Source of the DNA: Sphingomonas natans
Lineage (GTDB): Bacteria; Pseudomonadota; Alphaproteobacteria; Sphingomonadales; Sphingomonadaceae
DNA length: 64,000 bases
Direction: 5' to 3'
NCBI RefSeq assembly: GCF_030546695.1
Contig: NZ_JAUOTP010000001.1
Coordinates: 186,001-250,000 of the forward strand
Below the pieces are notes generated by a model, which saw nothing but the letters and a program-made list of their open reading frames with translations, had not been told where the DNA came from and ran no database searches. A program made the translations under genes and the position numbers. Shown one piece after another: positions 55,462 to 63,371 of the stretch (position 1 is its first letter; each line of letters begins with the position of its first letter).

Positions 55462-58158
55462 GTGAAGTTTCAGAACAAGACGTGTGCACGCCGCTACGCT
55501 TCGGCCTTCCTGATCGGCACCGCATTCGCGGGTATGCCGGTGATCGCTCAACGACCGGTCCGGACGCCGGTTCCCACCGCGCCCGTCGCGCCGCCGCCCG
55601 CGGCCGCGCTGCCGGCGACGATCTCGGGCACGATCAAGGCGATCAACGTGACGGGCAACCAGCGTCTGGAGCCGGATACCGTCCGTTCCTACGTGAAGCT
55701 CGTCGCCGGCCAAGCCTATACGGCTGCCGATCTCGATCAGGCGCTGAAGGATCTCTACGCGTCCGAGCTGTTCGCCGACGTGACGATCGCCGGTGCCGAC
55801 ACGGGCAATATCGTGCTCCAGGTGCGCGAGAATCCGGTGATCAACCGGATCGTGCTGGAGGGTAACAAGCGGATCAAGGAAGAGAAGATCCGGCCCGAGA
55901 TCAAGCTCGCGCCGCGCCAGATCTTCACGCGCTCCAAGACCCGCGCCGACGTCGCGCGCATCATCGAGCTCTACAAGCGCCAAGGCCGCTATGCGGCGAC
56001 GGTCGAGCCGAAGATGGTCCAGCTCGACCAGAATCGCGTCGATGTCGTGTTCGAGATCCACGAGGGTCCGAAGTCGCGCATCCGCAAGATCAACATCATC
56101 GGCAACGAGAAATTCTCGGACGGACGCCTGCGCGGCGAGATGGTGACGAAGCAGAGCGGCATCACCAAGATCTTCTCGGGCGGGACGAGCTACGATCCCG
56201 ATCGGCTCGCCTACGATCAGCAGAAGATGCGTCAGTTCTACCTGACCAACGGCTATGCCGATTTCCACGTCGTCTCCGCCGTGGCCGAGCTCACGCCCAA
56301 CAAGCGCGACTTCATCGTCACGTACGTCGTCGAGGAAGGCGATCGCTACAAGTTCGGCGACATCGATCTGGAAAGCCAGATCCGCGATCTGAAGCCCGAC
56401 ACGCTGAAATACCTGATCCGCTTCAAGAAGGGCGACTGGTATAACGCGAAGATCGTCGAGGACACGGTCGACACGATCACCGAGACGGCGGGCCTGCTCG
56501 GCTATGCCTTCGCCGACGTTCGCCCCGATTTCCATCGCGAGAAGGAATCGCTCACGATGGGCGTGACCTTCCAGCTTGCGGACGCGCCGCGCGTCTATGT
56601 CGAGCGGATCGATATCAACGGCAACACGATCACGCGCGACAAGGTCGTCCGCCGCGAATTCCGCCTGGCCGAGGGCGATGCGTTCAACGGGTTCCGGGTG
56701 AAGCGCTCGCGCGATCGCATCCAGAGCCTCGGCTTCTTCCAGGACAAGCTGGAGATCGGCCAGAAGCAGGGCTCGACCCCCGACAAGGTCATCCTCGAGG
56801 CCAATCTGGAAGAGAAATCGACCGGCCAGCTGCAGGTCTCGGCGGGCTATTCGAGCCTCGAGAAGTTCATCGTCAACGCCTCGATCACCCAGTCCAACTT
56901 CATGGGCAAGGGTCAGGAAGTCCGTACCAGCGTCGATTATTCCGTCTATTCGAAGTCCATCAACGTCGGCTTCACCGAGCCCTATCTGTTCGACAAGTCG
57001 ATCGCGCTGGGCGTCGATGTGTTCCGCCGCGATCTCAACTCGTTCAACTACGTGAACAATGACCGCAACACGACCTATAGCCAGGTGACCACGGGCTTCC
57101 AGGTCCGAGCCGGCCTGCCGCTGACCGAATATTGGAGCCTCGCGCTGCGATATGGCCTGAGCCTCGACAAGGTCAGCCTCGACAAGAGCAGCTTCTATTC
57201 GAACTACATCACCGATCCGGTGACGGGCACGTCGATCCTGACGAACACGTCGCAGTGCGATCCCCTGCTCGCCGGCCGCTATCTGTGCGATTCGATCGGC
57301 AACCGGACGACGTCGTCGGTCGGCTACAGCATCGTCTTCGACAATCTGAACGATCGCCGCCGGCCTACAGCGGGCCGCCGCTTCGTCGTGAGCCAGGACA
57401 TTGCCGGCCTCGGCGGCAGCGTCCGCTACATCCGCACGCGCGCCGAAGGGCACCAATATTATCAGGTCATCAAGGGGATGATCCTGTCGGTGAACGGCGA
57501 GGGCGGCTATATCTATTCGCTCAACAAGAGCCGCGGCGCGAATATCGACAAGGTCCGCCTGACCGACCGCTTCTTCCTCGGCCAGCCCGAATTCGCCGGT
57601 TTCGACATTCGCGGCGTCGGCCCGCGCGTGTTGCGCGTGCCATATGATTCGAACGGCAATCTCGTCACCGATCGCAGCCAGATGTCGGACGATGCGCTGG
57701 GTGGTCGCGCTTATTATATGGGCAAGCTGGATCTCGAACTGCCGCTCGGCAATGGCGCGCGCGAGCTGGGCCTGCGCCCGTCGATCTTCGCGATTGCGGG
57801 CTCGGTCTTTGGCCTGACCCGGCCAGCGACCACGAACATCCCCGTCGCCGGCCAGTTCCGCGAAATCCTGAACACGGACGGGACGCGGCTTTGCTACGAT
57901 GCCGCCGGCGTCAATGCCTCGCAGAACGTGACCGCGGGTACAGCTTGCCCGAGCGGGCTGGCCATCTATGGTCAGAGCATTCCAGGCTTCAGCGAAGTCT
58001 ATGTCGGTAATACCTGGAAGCCCCGTGTTTCGGTCGGGTTCGGCGTCAACTGGAACTCGCCATTCGGACCGTTCCGGATCGACATCGCCAAGGCACTCGT
58101 CAAATATGCCGGCGACGATCCCAAGCTCTTCACTTTCAACGTAGGGACGCAATTCTGA
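55462..58158 (+). CDS. bamA: Outer membrane protein assembly factor BamA
   Basis: Omp85 protein that inserts barrels into the outer membrane. 898 residues with five POTRA domains (about 55-400) and a C-terminal barrel ending FTFNVGTQF. I choose GTG 55462 because AAGGG lies seven bases before it and the signal peptide (ARRYASAFLIGTAFAGMPVI) starts close to it; ATG 55399 would add 21 residues. A Pro/Ala-rich linker (PVPTAPVAPPPAAALPA) follows cleavage. Barrel motif VRLTDRFFLGQPEFAGFDIR is seen near 695. Confidence 0.96.
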   Translation: MKFQNKTCARRYASAFLIGTAFAGMPVIAQRPVRTPVPTAPVAPPPAAALPATISGTIKAINVTGNQRLEPDTVRSYVKLVAGQAYTAADLDQALKDLYASELFADVTIAGADTGNIVLQVRENPVINRIVLEGNKRIKEEKIRPEIKLAPRQIFTRSKTRADVARIIELYKRQGRYAATVEPKMVQLDQNRVDVVFEIHEGPKSRIRKINIIGNEKFSDGRLRGEMVTKQSGITKIFSGGTSYDPDRLAYDQQKMRQFYLTNGYADFHVVSAVAELTPNKRDFIVTYVVEEGDRYKFGDIDLESQIRDLKPDTLKYLIRFKKGDWYNAKIVEDTVDTITETAGLLGYAFADVRPDFHREKESLTMGVTFQLADAPRVYVERIDINGNTITRDKVVRREFRLAEGDAFNGFRVKRSRDRIQSLGFFQDKLEIGQKQGSTPDKVILEANLEEKSTGQLQVSAGYSSLEKFIVNASITQSNFMGKGQEVRTSVDYSVYSKSINVGFTEPYLFDKSIALGVDVFRRDLNSFNYVNNDRNTTYSQVTTGFQVRAGLPLTEYWSLALRYGLSLDKVSLDKSSFYSNYITDPVTGTSILTNTSQCDPLLAGRYLCDSIGNRTTSSVGYSIVFDNLNDRRRPTAGRRFVVSQDIAGLGGSVRYIRTRAEGHQYYQVIKGMILSVNGEGGYIYSLNKSRGANIDKVRLTDRFFLGQPEFAGFDIRGVGPRVLRVPYDSNGNLVTDRSQMSDDALGGRAYYMGKLDLELPLGNGARELGLRPSIFAIAGSVFGLTRPATTNIPVAGQFREILNTDGTRLCYDAAGVNASQNVTAGTACPSGLAIYGQSIPGFSEVYVGNTWKPRVSVGFGVNWNSPFGPFRIDIAKALVKYAGDDPKLFTFNVGTQF

Positions 58159-58799
58159 TGCTGACGAACTTCAAGCGCGCGGCCGTCGCCGCGCTCCTCT
58201 CGGTGGCGATCGCGCCGCCCGTATTCGCCCAGGCCGCCACCGGCGGGATCCTGACGATCGATATCGAGCGCCTGTACAGCGACAGCGCCGCCGCCAAGAG
58301 CGCGCAGGCGCAGATGGTGACGCGCTATCAGGGTCCGCAGAGCCAGGCGAACACCGCGTTCGAGACGGCGCGCAACGCCTATCAGACGCAGGTTGCCGCC
58401 GCGCAGAAGCTGGTCGGCCCGAGCGGCGACGCCTCGAAGCTTCCGCCCGCCACGCAGCAGGCGCTCGGCCAGGCCGAGGATCGCGTCTCCGAGGCGCGCA
58501 ACCAGGCGCTCGGCCTGCAGCAGGCGATCCAGGATTCGGCCGCTTATGTGCGCGAGCAGATTATCCAGGCGGTCGTGCCGCTGGCCGAGCAGGTCCGCGC
58601 CGAGCGCAAGGCCGCTCTGGTCGTGCCGCGCGGTACCGTGCTCGCCGCCGATCCGGCGGGCGACGTCACGGCCGTGATCCTGCCGCGTCTCGATGCGAAG
58701 ATCACGTCGGTGCAGATCGTCCGTCCGCAGCCGACGGCGCCTGCCGCAGCACCCGGCGCCGCGCCGGCCGCTCCGCGTCCGCAGCCGCAGGGCCGCTGA
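58158..58799 (+). CDS. skp: OmpH/Skp-family periplasmic chaperone
   Basis: 213 residues with a signal peptide (VAALLSVAIAPPVFAQA) and Ala/Gln-rich coiled coils that form the tentacles of Skp-type chaperones for outer membrane proteins. A Pro/Ala tail (APAAAPGAAPAAPRPQP) ends it. ATG overlaps the bamA stop by one base. fabZ follows after six bases. Confidence 0.9.
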   Translation: MLTNFKRAAVAALLSVAIAPPVFAQAATGGILTIDIERLYSDSAAAKSAQAQMVTRYQGPQSQANTAFETARNAYQTQVAAAQKLVGPSGDASKLPPATQQALGQAEDRVSEARNQALGLQQAIQDSAAYVREQIIQAVVPLAEQVRAERKAALVVPRGTVLAADPAGDVTAVILPRLDAKITSVQIVRPQPTAPAAAPGAAPAAPRPQPQGR

Positions 58800-58805
58800 T
58801 CCGGC

Positions 58806-59279
58806 ATGAGTGACGTGGAGCGCCCGGACATCGGCCCCTTGGACATCCAGCGGGTCATGGCGGCGCTCCCGCACCGCTACCCCATGCTCCTCGTCGATCG
58901 CGTCGAAGAGCTGATCCCCGATCGTTCGATCGTCGCGGTGAAGGCCGTGACGATCAACGAGGGCTTCTTCCAGGGGCATTTCCCCGGTCGCCCGATCATG
59001 CCGGGCGTGCTGATCGTCGAGGCGCTGGCGCAGGCCGCCGGCGTGCTCGCGGTCGAGAGTCTTGGCCTCGCCGGCTCGGGCAAGCTCGTCTATTTCATGG
59101 CGATCGACGAGGCGAAGTTCCGCAGCCCGGTGGAGCCCGGCGTGCTGCTCAAGCTCCACGTCGAATTCGTCCAGAAGCGCGCCTCGGTCTGCAAGTTCGC
59201 CGGCAAGGCGCTGATCGACGGCAAGGTGGTGGCGCAGGCCAACTTCACCGCGATGATCGCCGATCCGCCCAAGGCCTGA
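58806..59279 (+). CDS. fabZ: 3-hydroxyacyl-[acyl-carrier-protein] dehydratase FabZ
   Basis: Dehydratase of fatty acid synthesis, 157 residues. [16 protein letters not shown] near 19 and the catalytic stretch [20 protein letters not shown] near 57, with active-site His and Glu, are present. In E. coli lpxD stands between skp and fabZ and lpxA follows; both are missing here. Confidence 0.97.
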   Translation: MSDVERPDIGPLDIQRVMAALPHRYPMLLVDRVEELIPDRSIVAVKAVTINEGFFQGHFPGRPIMPGVLIVEALAQAAGVLAVESLGLAGSGKLVYFMAIDEAKFRSPVEPGVLLKLHVEFVQKRASVCKFAGKALIDGKVVAQANFTAMIADPPKA

Positions 59280-59284
59280 TCCAG

Positions 59285-59309
59285 AGCCCGGGCGCCGGGC
59301 TTCCCTTTT
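59285..59309 (+). terminator. Terminator after fabZ
   Basis: AGCCCGG/CCGGGCT with loop GCG (59285-59301), followed by a T-rich run TCCCTTTT. Ends the pyrH-fabZ block. Confidence 0.75.
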
Positions 59310-59380
59310 CGCGCGGCCGCCTGTAAGGGCGCCGCTTCCCTCCGGCTGGTCGGTAACCAGCCATATCAGGAGCATAGATT

Positions 59381-59611
59381 ATGAAGAGCGGTATCCACCC
59401 CGATTATCATGTCATTACGGTCCAGATGACCGATGGCAGCACCTACCAGACGCGCTCCACCTGGGGCGCCGAGGGCGACACGATGACGCTGGACATCGAT
59501 CCCACCGTCCACCCGGCCTGGACCGGCGGTCGCGGGACGCTGCTCGATCAGGGCGGCCAGGTCGCGCGCTTCAACAAGCGTTTCGGCGGCCTCTCGCTCG
59601 CCAAGAAGTAA
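59381..59611 (+). CDS. rpmE: 50S ribosomal protein L31
   Basis: 76 residues, [20 protein letters not shown], with the family end [21 protein letters not shown] and FGGL. It contains no cysteine, so it is the zinc-independent form. AGGAG lies nine bases before the ATG. A UUCG-capped hairpin follows. Confidence 0.95.
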   Translation: MKSGIHPDYHVITVQMTDGSTYQTRSTWGAEGDTMTLDIDPTVHPAWTGGRGTLLDQGGQVARFNKRFGGLSLAKK

Positions 59612-59617
59612 GGTGTC

Positions 59618-59643
59618 GGGCGGTCGGCTTCGGCCGGCTGCCC
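59618..59643 (+). terminator. UUCG-capped hairpin after rpmE
   Basis: GGGCGGTCGGC-TTCG-GCCGGCTGCCC forms an 11-bp RNA stem with two G-U pairs and a C(UUCG)G loop, seven bases after the rpmE stop. There is no T-tract. Confidence 0.55.
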
Positions 59644-59713
59644 CCACGGACCGTCGCATACGGCACCGGGCGCGCATTGCCGCGCCCGACCGGCGCTGAT
59701 ATTGCGCTGCACA

Positions 59714-60094
59714 ATGAACATCGCCACCGTCCAACGTCTCATGCGGATCGGCTTCTGGTCCGCGTTGCTGTTCGCTTATGTCTGCGCGGTGATCCCGGGC
59801 GGGCCCGAGATCGGCAATAGCGACAAGGACGGTCATGTCCTGGCGTTCGTGACGCTGGCGCTGCTCGCGCGGCTGGGCTGGTCGCGCAAGGGCGCGTTCC
59901 GGATTGCCGCGGCCCTGCTGCTGTTCGGCATCTTCATCGAGCTGAGCCAGGCGACCCCGCTCGTCCATCGCGATGCCGATGTAATGGACGTCGTCGCAGA
60001 CGCATGCGGTCTGGCGCTGGGGCTGCTGCTCGGTGCGGTTCTGCTCTATATCTTCCGCCGCAGAGGCGACCGAACGAGTCCGGTCGCCCCCTGA
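59714..60094 (+). CDS. VanZ-like membrane protein
   Basis: 126 residues from ATG 59714 (a TTG at 59702 is possible). Four hydrophobic segments: FWSALLFAYVCAVIPGG, HVLAFVTLALLARLGW, FRIAAALLLFGIFIELSQA, and ADACGLALGLLLGAVLLYIF. The pattern with DKDGHVLAF and ELSQ fits VanZ-like proteins of unknown function. The end is basic (RRRGDRTS). Confidence 0.75.
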   Translation: MNIATVQRLMRIGFWSALLFAYVCAVIPGGPEIGNSDKDGHVLAFVTLALLARLGWSRKGAFRIAAALLLFGIFIELSQATPLVHRDADVMDVVADACGLALGLLLGAVLLYIFRRRGDRTSPVAP

Positions 60095-60107
60095 TCCTGG
60101 CCCGCGT

Positions 60108-61292
60108 CTAGCGCGCGGCGAACCTGCCGGCACCGTGCCGGATCAGCGACCAGAGATTGCGCGGCGTCCGTGCCAACAGGAAGGCCGAGCGCGCGTGGGC
60201 ATAGGCGCCGACGCGATCGCCCATCGCCAGCCGAACACGTGCCGCCCAGCGGAAATACTCGCTGTCGAATGCTCGCTCGGCGAGCGCCTGTTCGGCGCGC
60301 TCCAACGCTTCTTCCAGCCGCCCCGCGAAGAAGAGCGAGCGGCTGAGCGAAAGGACGAAGATCGGATGCGGAGCGATCGCGACCGCCGCCTCATGCGCGA
60401 GCACCGCCTCATCATATCGGGCCAGATCATGCAGCCGCATGCCATATTGATGCTGAATCGTGGCGCTGCCCGGCGCGAGCGAAACCGCGCGAGCGGCGAG
60501 TTCGTGCGCGCGGACCTTGCCGCCTTCGGGCAGGCGCGACGAATATTCGGCGAGCCACATCGAAGCCTCCTCCCGGCGGCGCCGGAACTCGCCTTGGATC
60601 GCGCCCAGATCGAGCGGTCCGGTCGCGAAGGCGACCGCCATCGTCTGCAACAAATGCAGCTCGCTCAGCACCGTCGTCACCGGGTGACCTGCATAATCTA
60701 GGCGGAGGAAGCGAGCACGGACATCGCGGCCGATCAACTCGGCATGCAGCCGGTCCAGCTTCAGCGTCGGATCATATGCGACGACGACGTCGGCGGCGCA
60801 GCTGATCGTACCATTGTGGCGCGACAGGAAGCCGATGCGTTTCTGATCCCACCACCAGCGCCGATCCGCGCTCACGCGCCTGGGGTCGATCGAATATTGC
60901 GGCGACAGCGACAGGACGTGCGTGGCGCCGACGGCATCGGCAAAGCGCACTGCGGCGTAACCGCCCATGCTCGAGCCATAAGTAAGCACGCGCTCGGCGC
61001 CGCTCACCGCCTCGCGAATGACGGCGAGGACGGCGTCGATTTCGGGATATTGATACCAGTCGTTGCCGGCGCTCAGCACGTGGATGCCGGTAAATCCGGC
61101 ACGTTCGAAGAAGGTCTCGCCGAAGCCGGTGCGTTCGAAGCCGCCATCGTCGTGATAGGATTCGAACGTGACGATTTGATGCCGCAAATCTCCGGCGAGG
61201 ATGCGGCGCACTTCGACATGATCGGACCTGAACAATATTTCCGGCTGGCCGGGTCCCACGTCGTCCGCTTGTATGATCGTTTCTGCCGTCAA
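60108..61292 (-). CDS. Alpha/beta hydrolase-like domain fused to TPR repeats
   Basis: 394 residues. Residues 1-220 look like an alpha/beta hydrolase: nucleophile elbow YGSSMGGYAAVRFA near 105, DPTLKLDRL near 170 (acid candidate) and DYAGHPVTTVL near 200 (His candidate). Residues 250-380 are helical with TPR-like spacing (ELAARAVSLAPGSATIQHQY, AVLAHEAAVAIAPHPIFVL). I know of no named function; the shape suggests an enzyme that works on or in a protein complex, possibly surface polysaccharide related. It converges with the VanZ-like gene. Confidence 0.7.
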   Translation of the reverse strand: MTAETIIQADDVGPGQPEILFRSDHVEVRRILAGDLRHQIVTFESYHDDGGFERTGFGETFFERAGFTGIHVLSAGNDWYQYPEIDAVLAVIREAVSGAERVLTYGSSMGGYAAVRFADAVGATHVLSLSPQYSIDPRRVSADRRWWWDQKRIGFLSRHNGTISCAADVVVAYDPTLKLDRLHAELIGRDVRARFLRLDYAGHPVTTVLSELHLLQTMAVAFATGPLDLGAIQGEFRRRREEASMWLAEYSSRLPEGGKVRAHELAARAVSLAPGSATIQHQYGMRLHDLARYDEAVLAHEAAVAIAPHPIFVLSLSRSLFFAGRLEEALERAEQALAERAFDSEYFRWAARVRLAMGDRVGAYAHARSAFLLARTPRNLWSLIRHGAGRFAAR

Positions 61293-61398
61293 CGCATCCG
61301 TGCCGTCACTGTGAATCGATCGTCCAACGCCCGATTGCTGCGTTTGTTACGACCGCGTTGCTTCCCGTTGCCCGTCCGTTCGCGGCCATGCAAGTCCC

Positions 61399-61488
61399 TG
61401 GCGGACAGGGTGGGATTCGAACCCACGGTGAGCTTCCACCCACGGCGGTTTTCAAGACCGCTGCCTTAAACCACTCGGCCACCTGTCC
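61399..61488 (-). tRNA. tRNA-Ser (anticodon TGA)
   Basis: Class II tRNA with acceptor GGACAGG/CCTGTCC, D-arm GCCGAGTGG..., anticodon stem-loop GCGGT-CTTGAAA-ACCGC, a long variable arm (GTGGGTGGAAGCTCAC), T-arm GTGGGTTCGAATCCCAC, and encoded CCA (61399-61401). 90 bases on the minus strand. Confidence 0.97.
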
Positions 61489-61592
61489 GGCGGCGGGCTT
61501 ATCGGGGCAGGCGGGCGTCTGTGCAAGCCGGCGCGGAGCAACGCGAGGAGGTTCGGGGAGACGAGCGCGTCCTGCTGTGGCAGGAAGGCGAC

Positions 61593-62702
61593 ATGATTTC
61601 GCGTATCCTGATTGCCGCTTTGTTCGTCGCCACGCCCATATGGGCGCAGGAGACGGCACCACCCGATACGGACCAGTCCGCGACGGTCGCTGCCGAGCCG
61701 GCGGCGCCCCCGGCCGAGCCGACCGCCGCCGAGCGCGAGGCAACCGCCTTCCGCGCCTTCGTGGTCGGGCTGCGTCCGCAGGCACTGGCCGCGGGGGTCA
61801 ATCCGCAGACCTTCGATCGCGAGGTCGCCGATCTCGCCTTCGATCCGCGCGTCGTCCGCGCCGATCGCGGTCAGCCGGGCGGGGCGATCGGTGCGCCGTC
61901 CGCGAGCATCAATTTCGCGCCCTACAAACGTAGCCATGTCGAGCCGGTGCGGATCGGGCGCGGGCGGCAGCGCTACGAGAGCCTGCGCTCCCAGCTTTCG
62001 GCGATCGAGGCGAAGACGGGCGTGCCCGAATCGGTCATGCTGGCGATCTACGGGCACGAGACGGGCTACGGCACCTTCACCGGCAATTACGATATCCTCC
62101 GCTCCTTCGCGACATTGGCCTATGAGGGGCGCCGCCGCGCCTTGTTCACCGCGGAATTCATCGACACGCTCAAGCTGATCGACAAGGGTTTCCCGCGCTC
62201 GGTGATGAAGGGCAGTTGGGCGGGGGCGACGGGCTTCCCGCAATTCCTGCCGAGCGTATATCTGCGGCTCGGCATCGATGGCGACGGCAATGGCAAGGCC
62301 GATATCTGGCGCAGCGAGGCGGACGCGCTCGCCTCGATCGGCAATTATCTCGTCAATGCCGGGTGGAAGCCGAACGTGCCGTGGGGCGTCCCGGTGGTCG
62401 TGCCCTCGACCTTCGACCGGACGGGGCTCGCCTCGTCGCTGACGAGCCCGCGCTGCCCGCGCGTCCATGTCCGGCTGAGCCGCTGGCTGACGATCGCCGA
62501 GTGGCGCGGCAAGGGCGTGATGATCGCCGGCGCGCCGGTGCCGGCCGACAGCGAACTGGCGAGCCTGATCGAGCCCGACGGGCCGGGGGCGACCGCCTAT
62601 CTGCTGACGACCAATTACCAGGCGATCCTCGATTACAATTGCTCGAACTTCTACGCGCTTTCGGTCGGGCTGCTAGCGGACGAGGTGTCGCGTCCTGAGT
62701 AA
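61593..62702 (+). CDS. MltB-type lytic murein transglycosylase
   Basis: 369 residues from ATG 61593 (MISRILIAALFVATPIWAQE, a signal peptide). Cleaves the glycan strands of peptidoglycan. The catalytic glutamate lies in LAIYGHETGYGTFTGNYD near residue 155, and the family stretch SWAGATGFPQFLPSVYL near 208 is present. No lipobox, so soluble in the periplasm. rlpA overlaps its end. Confidence 0.9.
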   Translation: MISRILIAALFVATPIWAQETAPPDTDQSATVAAEPAAPPAEPTAAEREATAFRAFVVGLRPQALAAGVNPQTFDREVADLAFDPRVVRADRGQPGGAIGAPSASINFAPYKRSHVEPVRIGRGRQRYESLRSQLSAIEAKTGVPESVMLAIYGHETGYGTFTGNYDILRSFATLAYEGRRRALFTAEFIDTLKLIDKGFPRSVMKGSWAGATGFPQFLPSVYLRLGIDGDGNGKADIWRSEADALASIGNYLVNAGWKPNVPWGVPVVVPSTFDRTGLASSLTSPRCPRVHVRLSRWLTIAEWRGKGVMIAGAPVPADSELASLIEPDGPGATAYLLTTNYQAILDYNCSNFYALSVGLLADEVSRPE

Positions 62703-63213
62703 GACAGGCCTTGGCCGGGTCGCGACGCTGGCGGCGGCGCTGCTGCTCGCATCGTGCGCGGGCAACCACATGGTGCCCGACACGCCGGTCAAGATCGGCA
62801 AACCCTATCAGGTGCGCGGGCGGACCTATGTGCCCGCGGACGACGCGGATTATGACGAGGTCGGCTCCGCGTCCTGGTACGGTCCGGGGCAGGGTGGCCG
62901 CACCGCCAACGGCGAGAAGTTCAAGCAGAACCGCGTCGGCGCCGCACACAAGACCTTGCCTTTGCCTTCCTATGTCGAGGTGACGGCGCTCGCCACGGGC
63001 CGCCGGATCATCGTGCGCGTCAACGATCGCGGGCCGTTCGTGGAGGGGCGGATCATCGATCTGTCGCGCGGCGCGGCCGAGGAACTGGGGATCGTGCGCA
63101 CGGGCACCGCGCGGGTGCGGGTGCGCCGCGTCTTCCCGAGCGAGAAAGTCAGGCGCGCGCTGCGATCGGGCCGCGCTGCCGAGCCGCTGTCGAGCGTCAC
63201 GCCGCAGCGGTGA
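62695..63213 (+). CDS. rlpA: RlpA-family lipoprotein (septal ring lytic transglycosylase type), CTG start
   Basis: 172 residues read from CTG 62695. That start gives a full lipoprotein signal, SKTGLGRVATLAAALLLASC, with GAGG nine bases before it and an overlap with the upstream stop. No ATG, GTG or TTG exists between the preceding in-frame stop (62674) and ATG 62770; starting there would remove the signal and lipobox. The DPBB domain is clear: GSASWYGPGQGGRTANGEKF near 60 and VNDRGPFVEGRIIDLSRGAA near 110 with the key Asp. It lacks a SPOR domain. Acts on peptidoglycan next to the MltB-type enzyme. Confidence 0.85.
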   Translation: MSKTGLGRVATLAAALLLASCAGNHMVPDTPVKIGKPYQVRGRTYVPADDADYDEVGSASWYGPGQGGRTANGEKFKQNRVGAAHKTLPLPSYVEVTALATGRRIIVRVNDRGPFVEGRIIDLSRGAAEELGIVRTGTARVRVRRVFPSEKVRRALRSGRAAEPLSSVTPQR

Positions 63214-63371
63214 GATGCGGCCGAGACCGCCTGCGCATGCGCCGAACCGCAGCGGGATCGGACGGACGGAGCGCCGCCCCCCTGTTCGGCCTGTCTTAAT
63301 CGCCTGATAACGCTGGTGTGGCACACGGCAGGAATGGCTGTCGGATGGCACGAAACGCTCAGGGGTGGGCA

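Noticed and set aside
55231-58152. Long minus-strand ORF (973 codons) opposite bamA
   Set aside because: No recognisable domain and fully antisense to a clear BamA.
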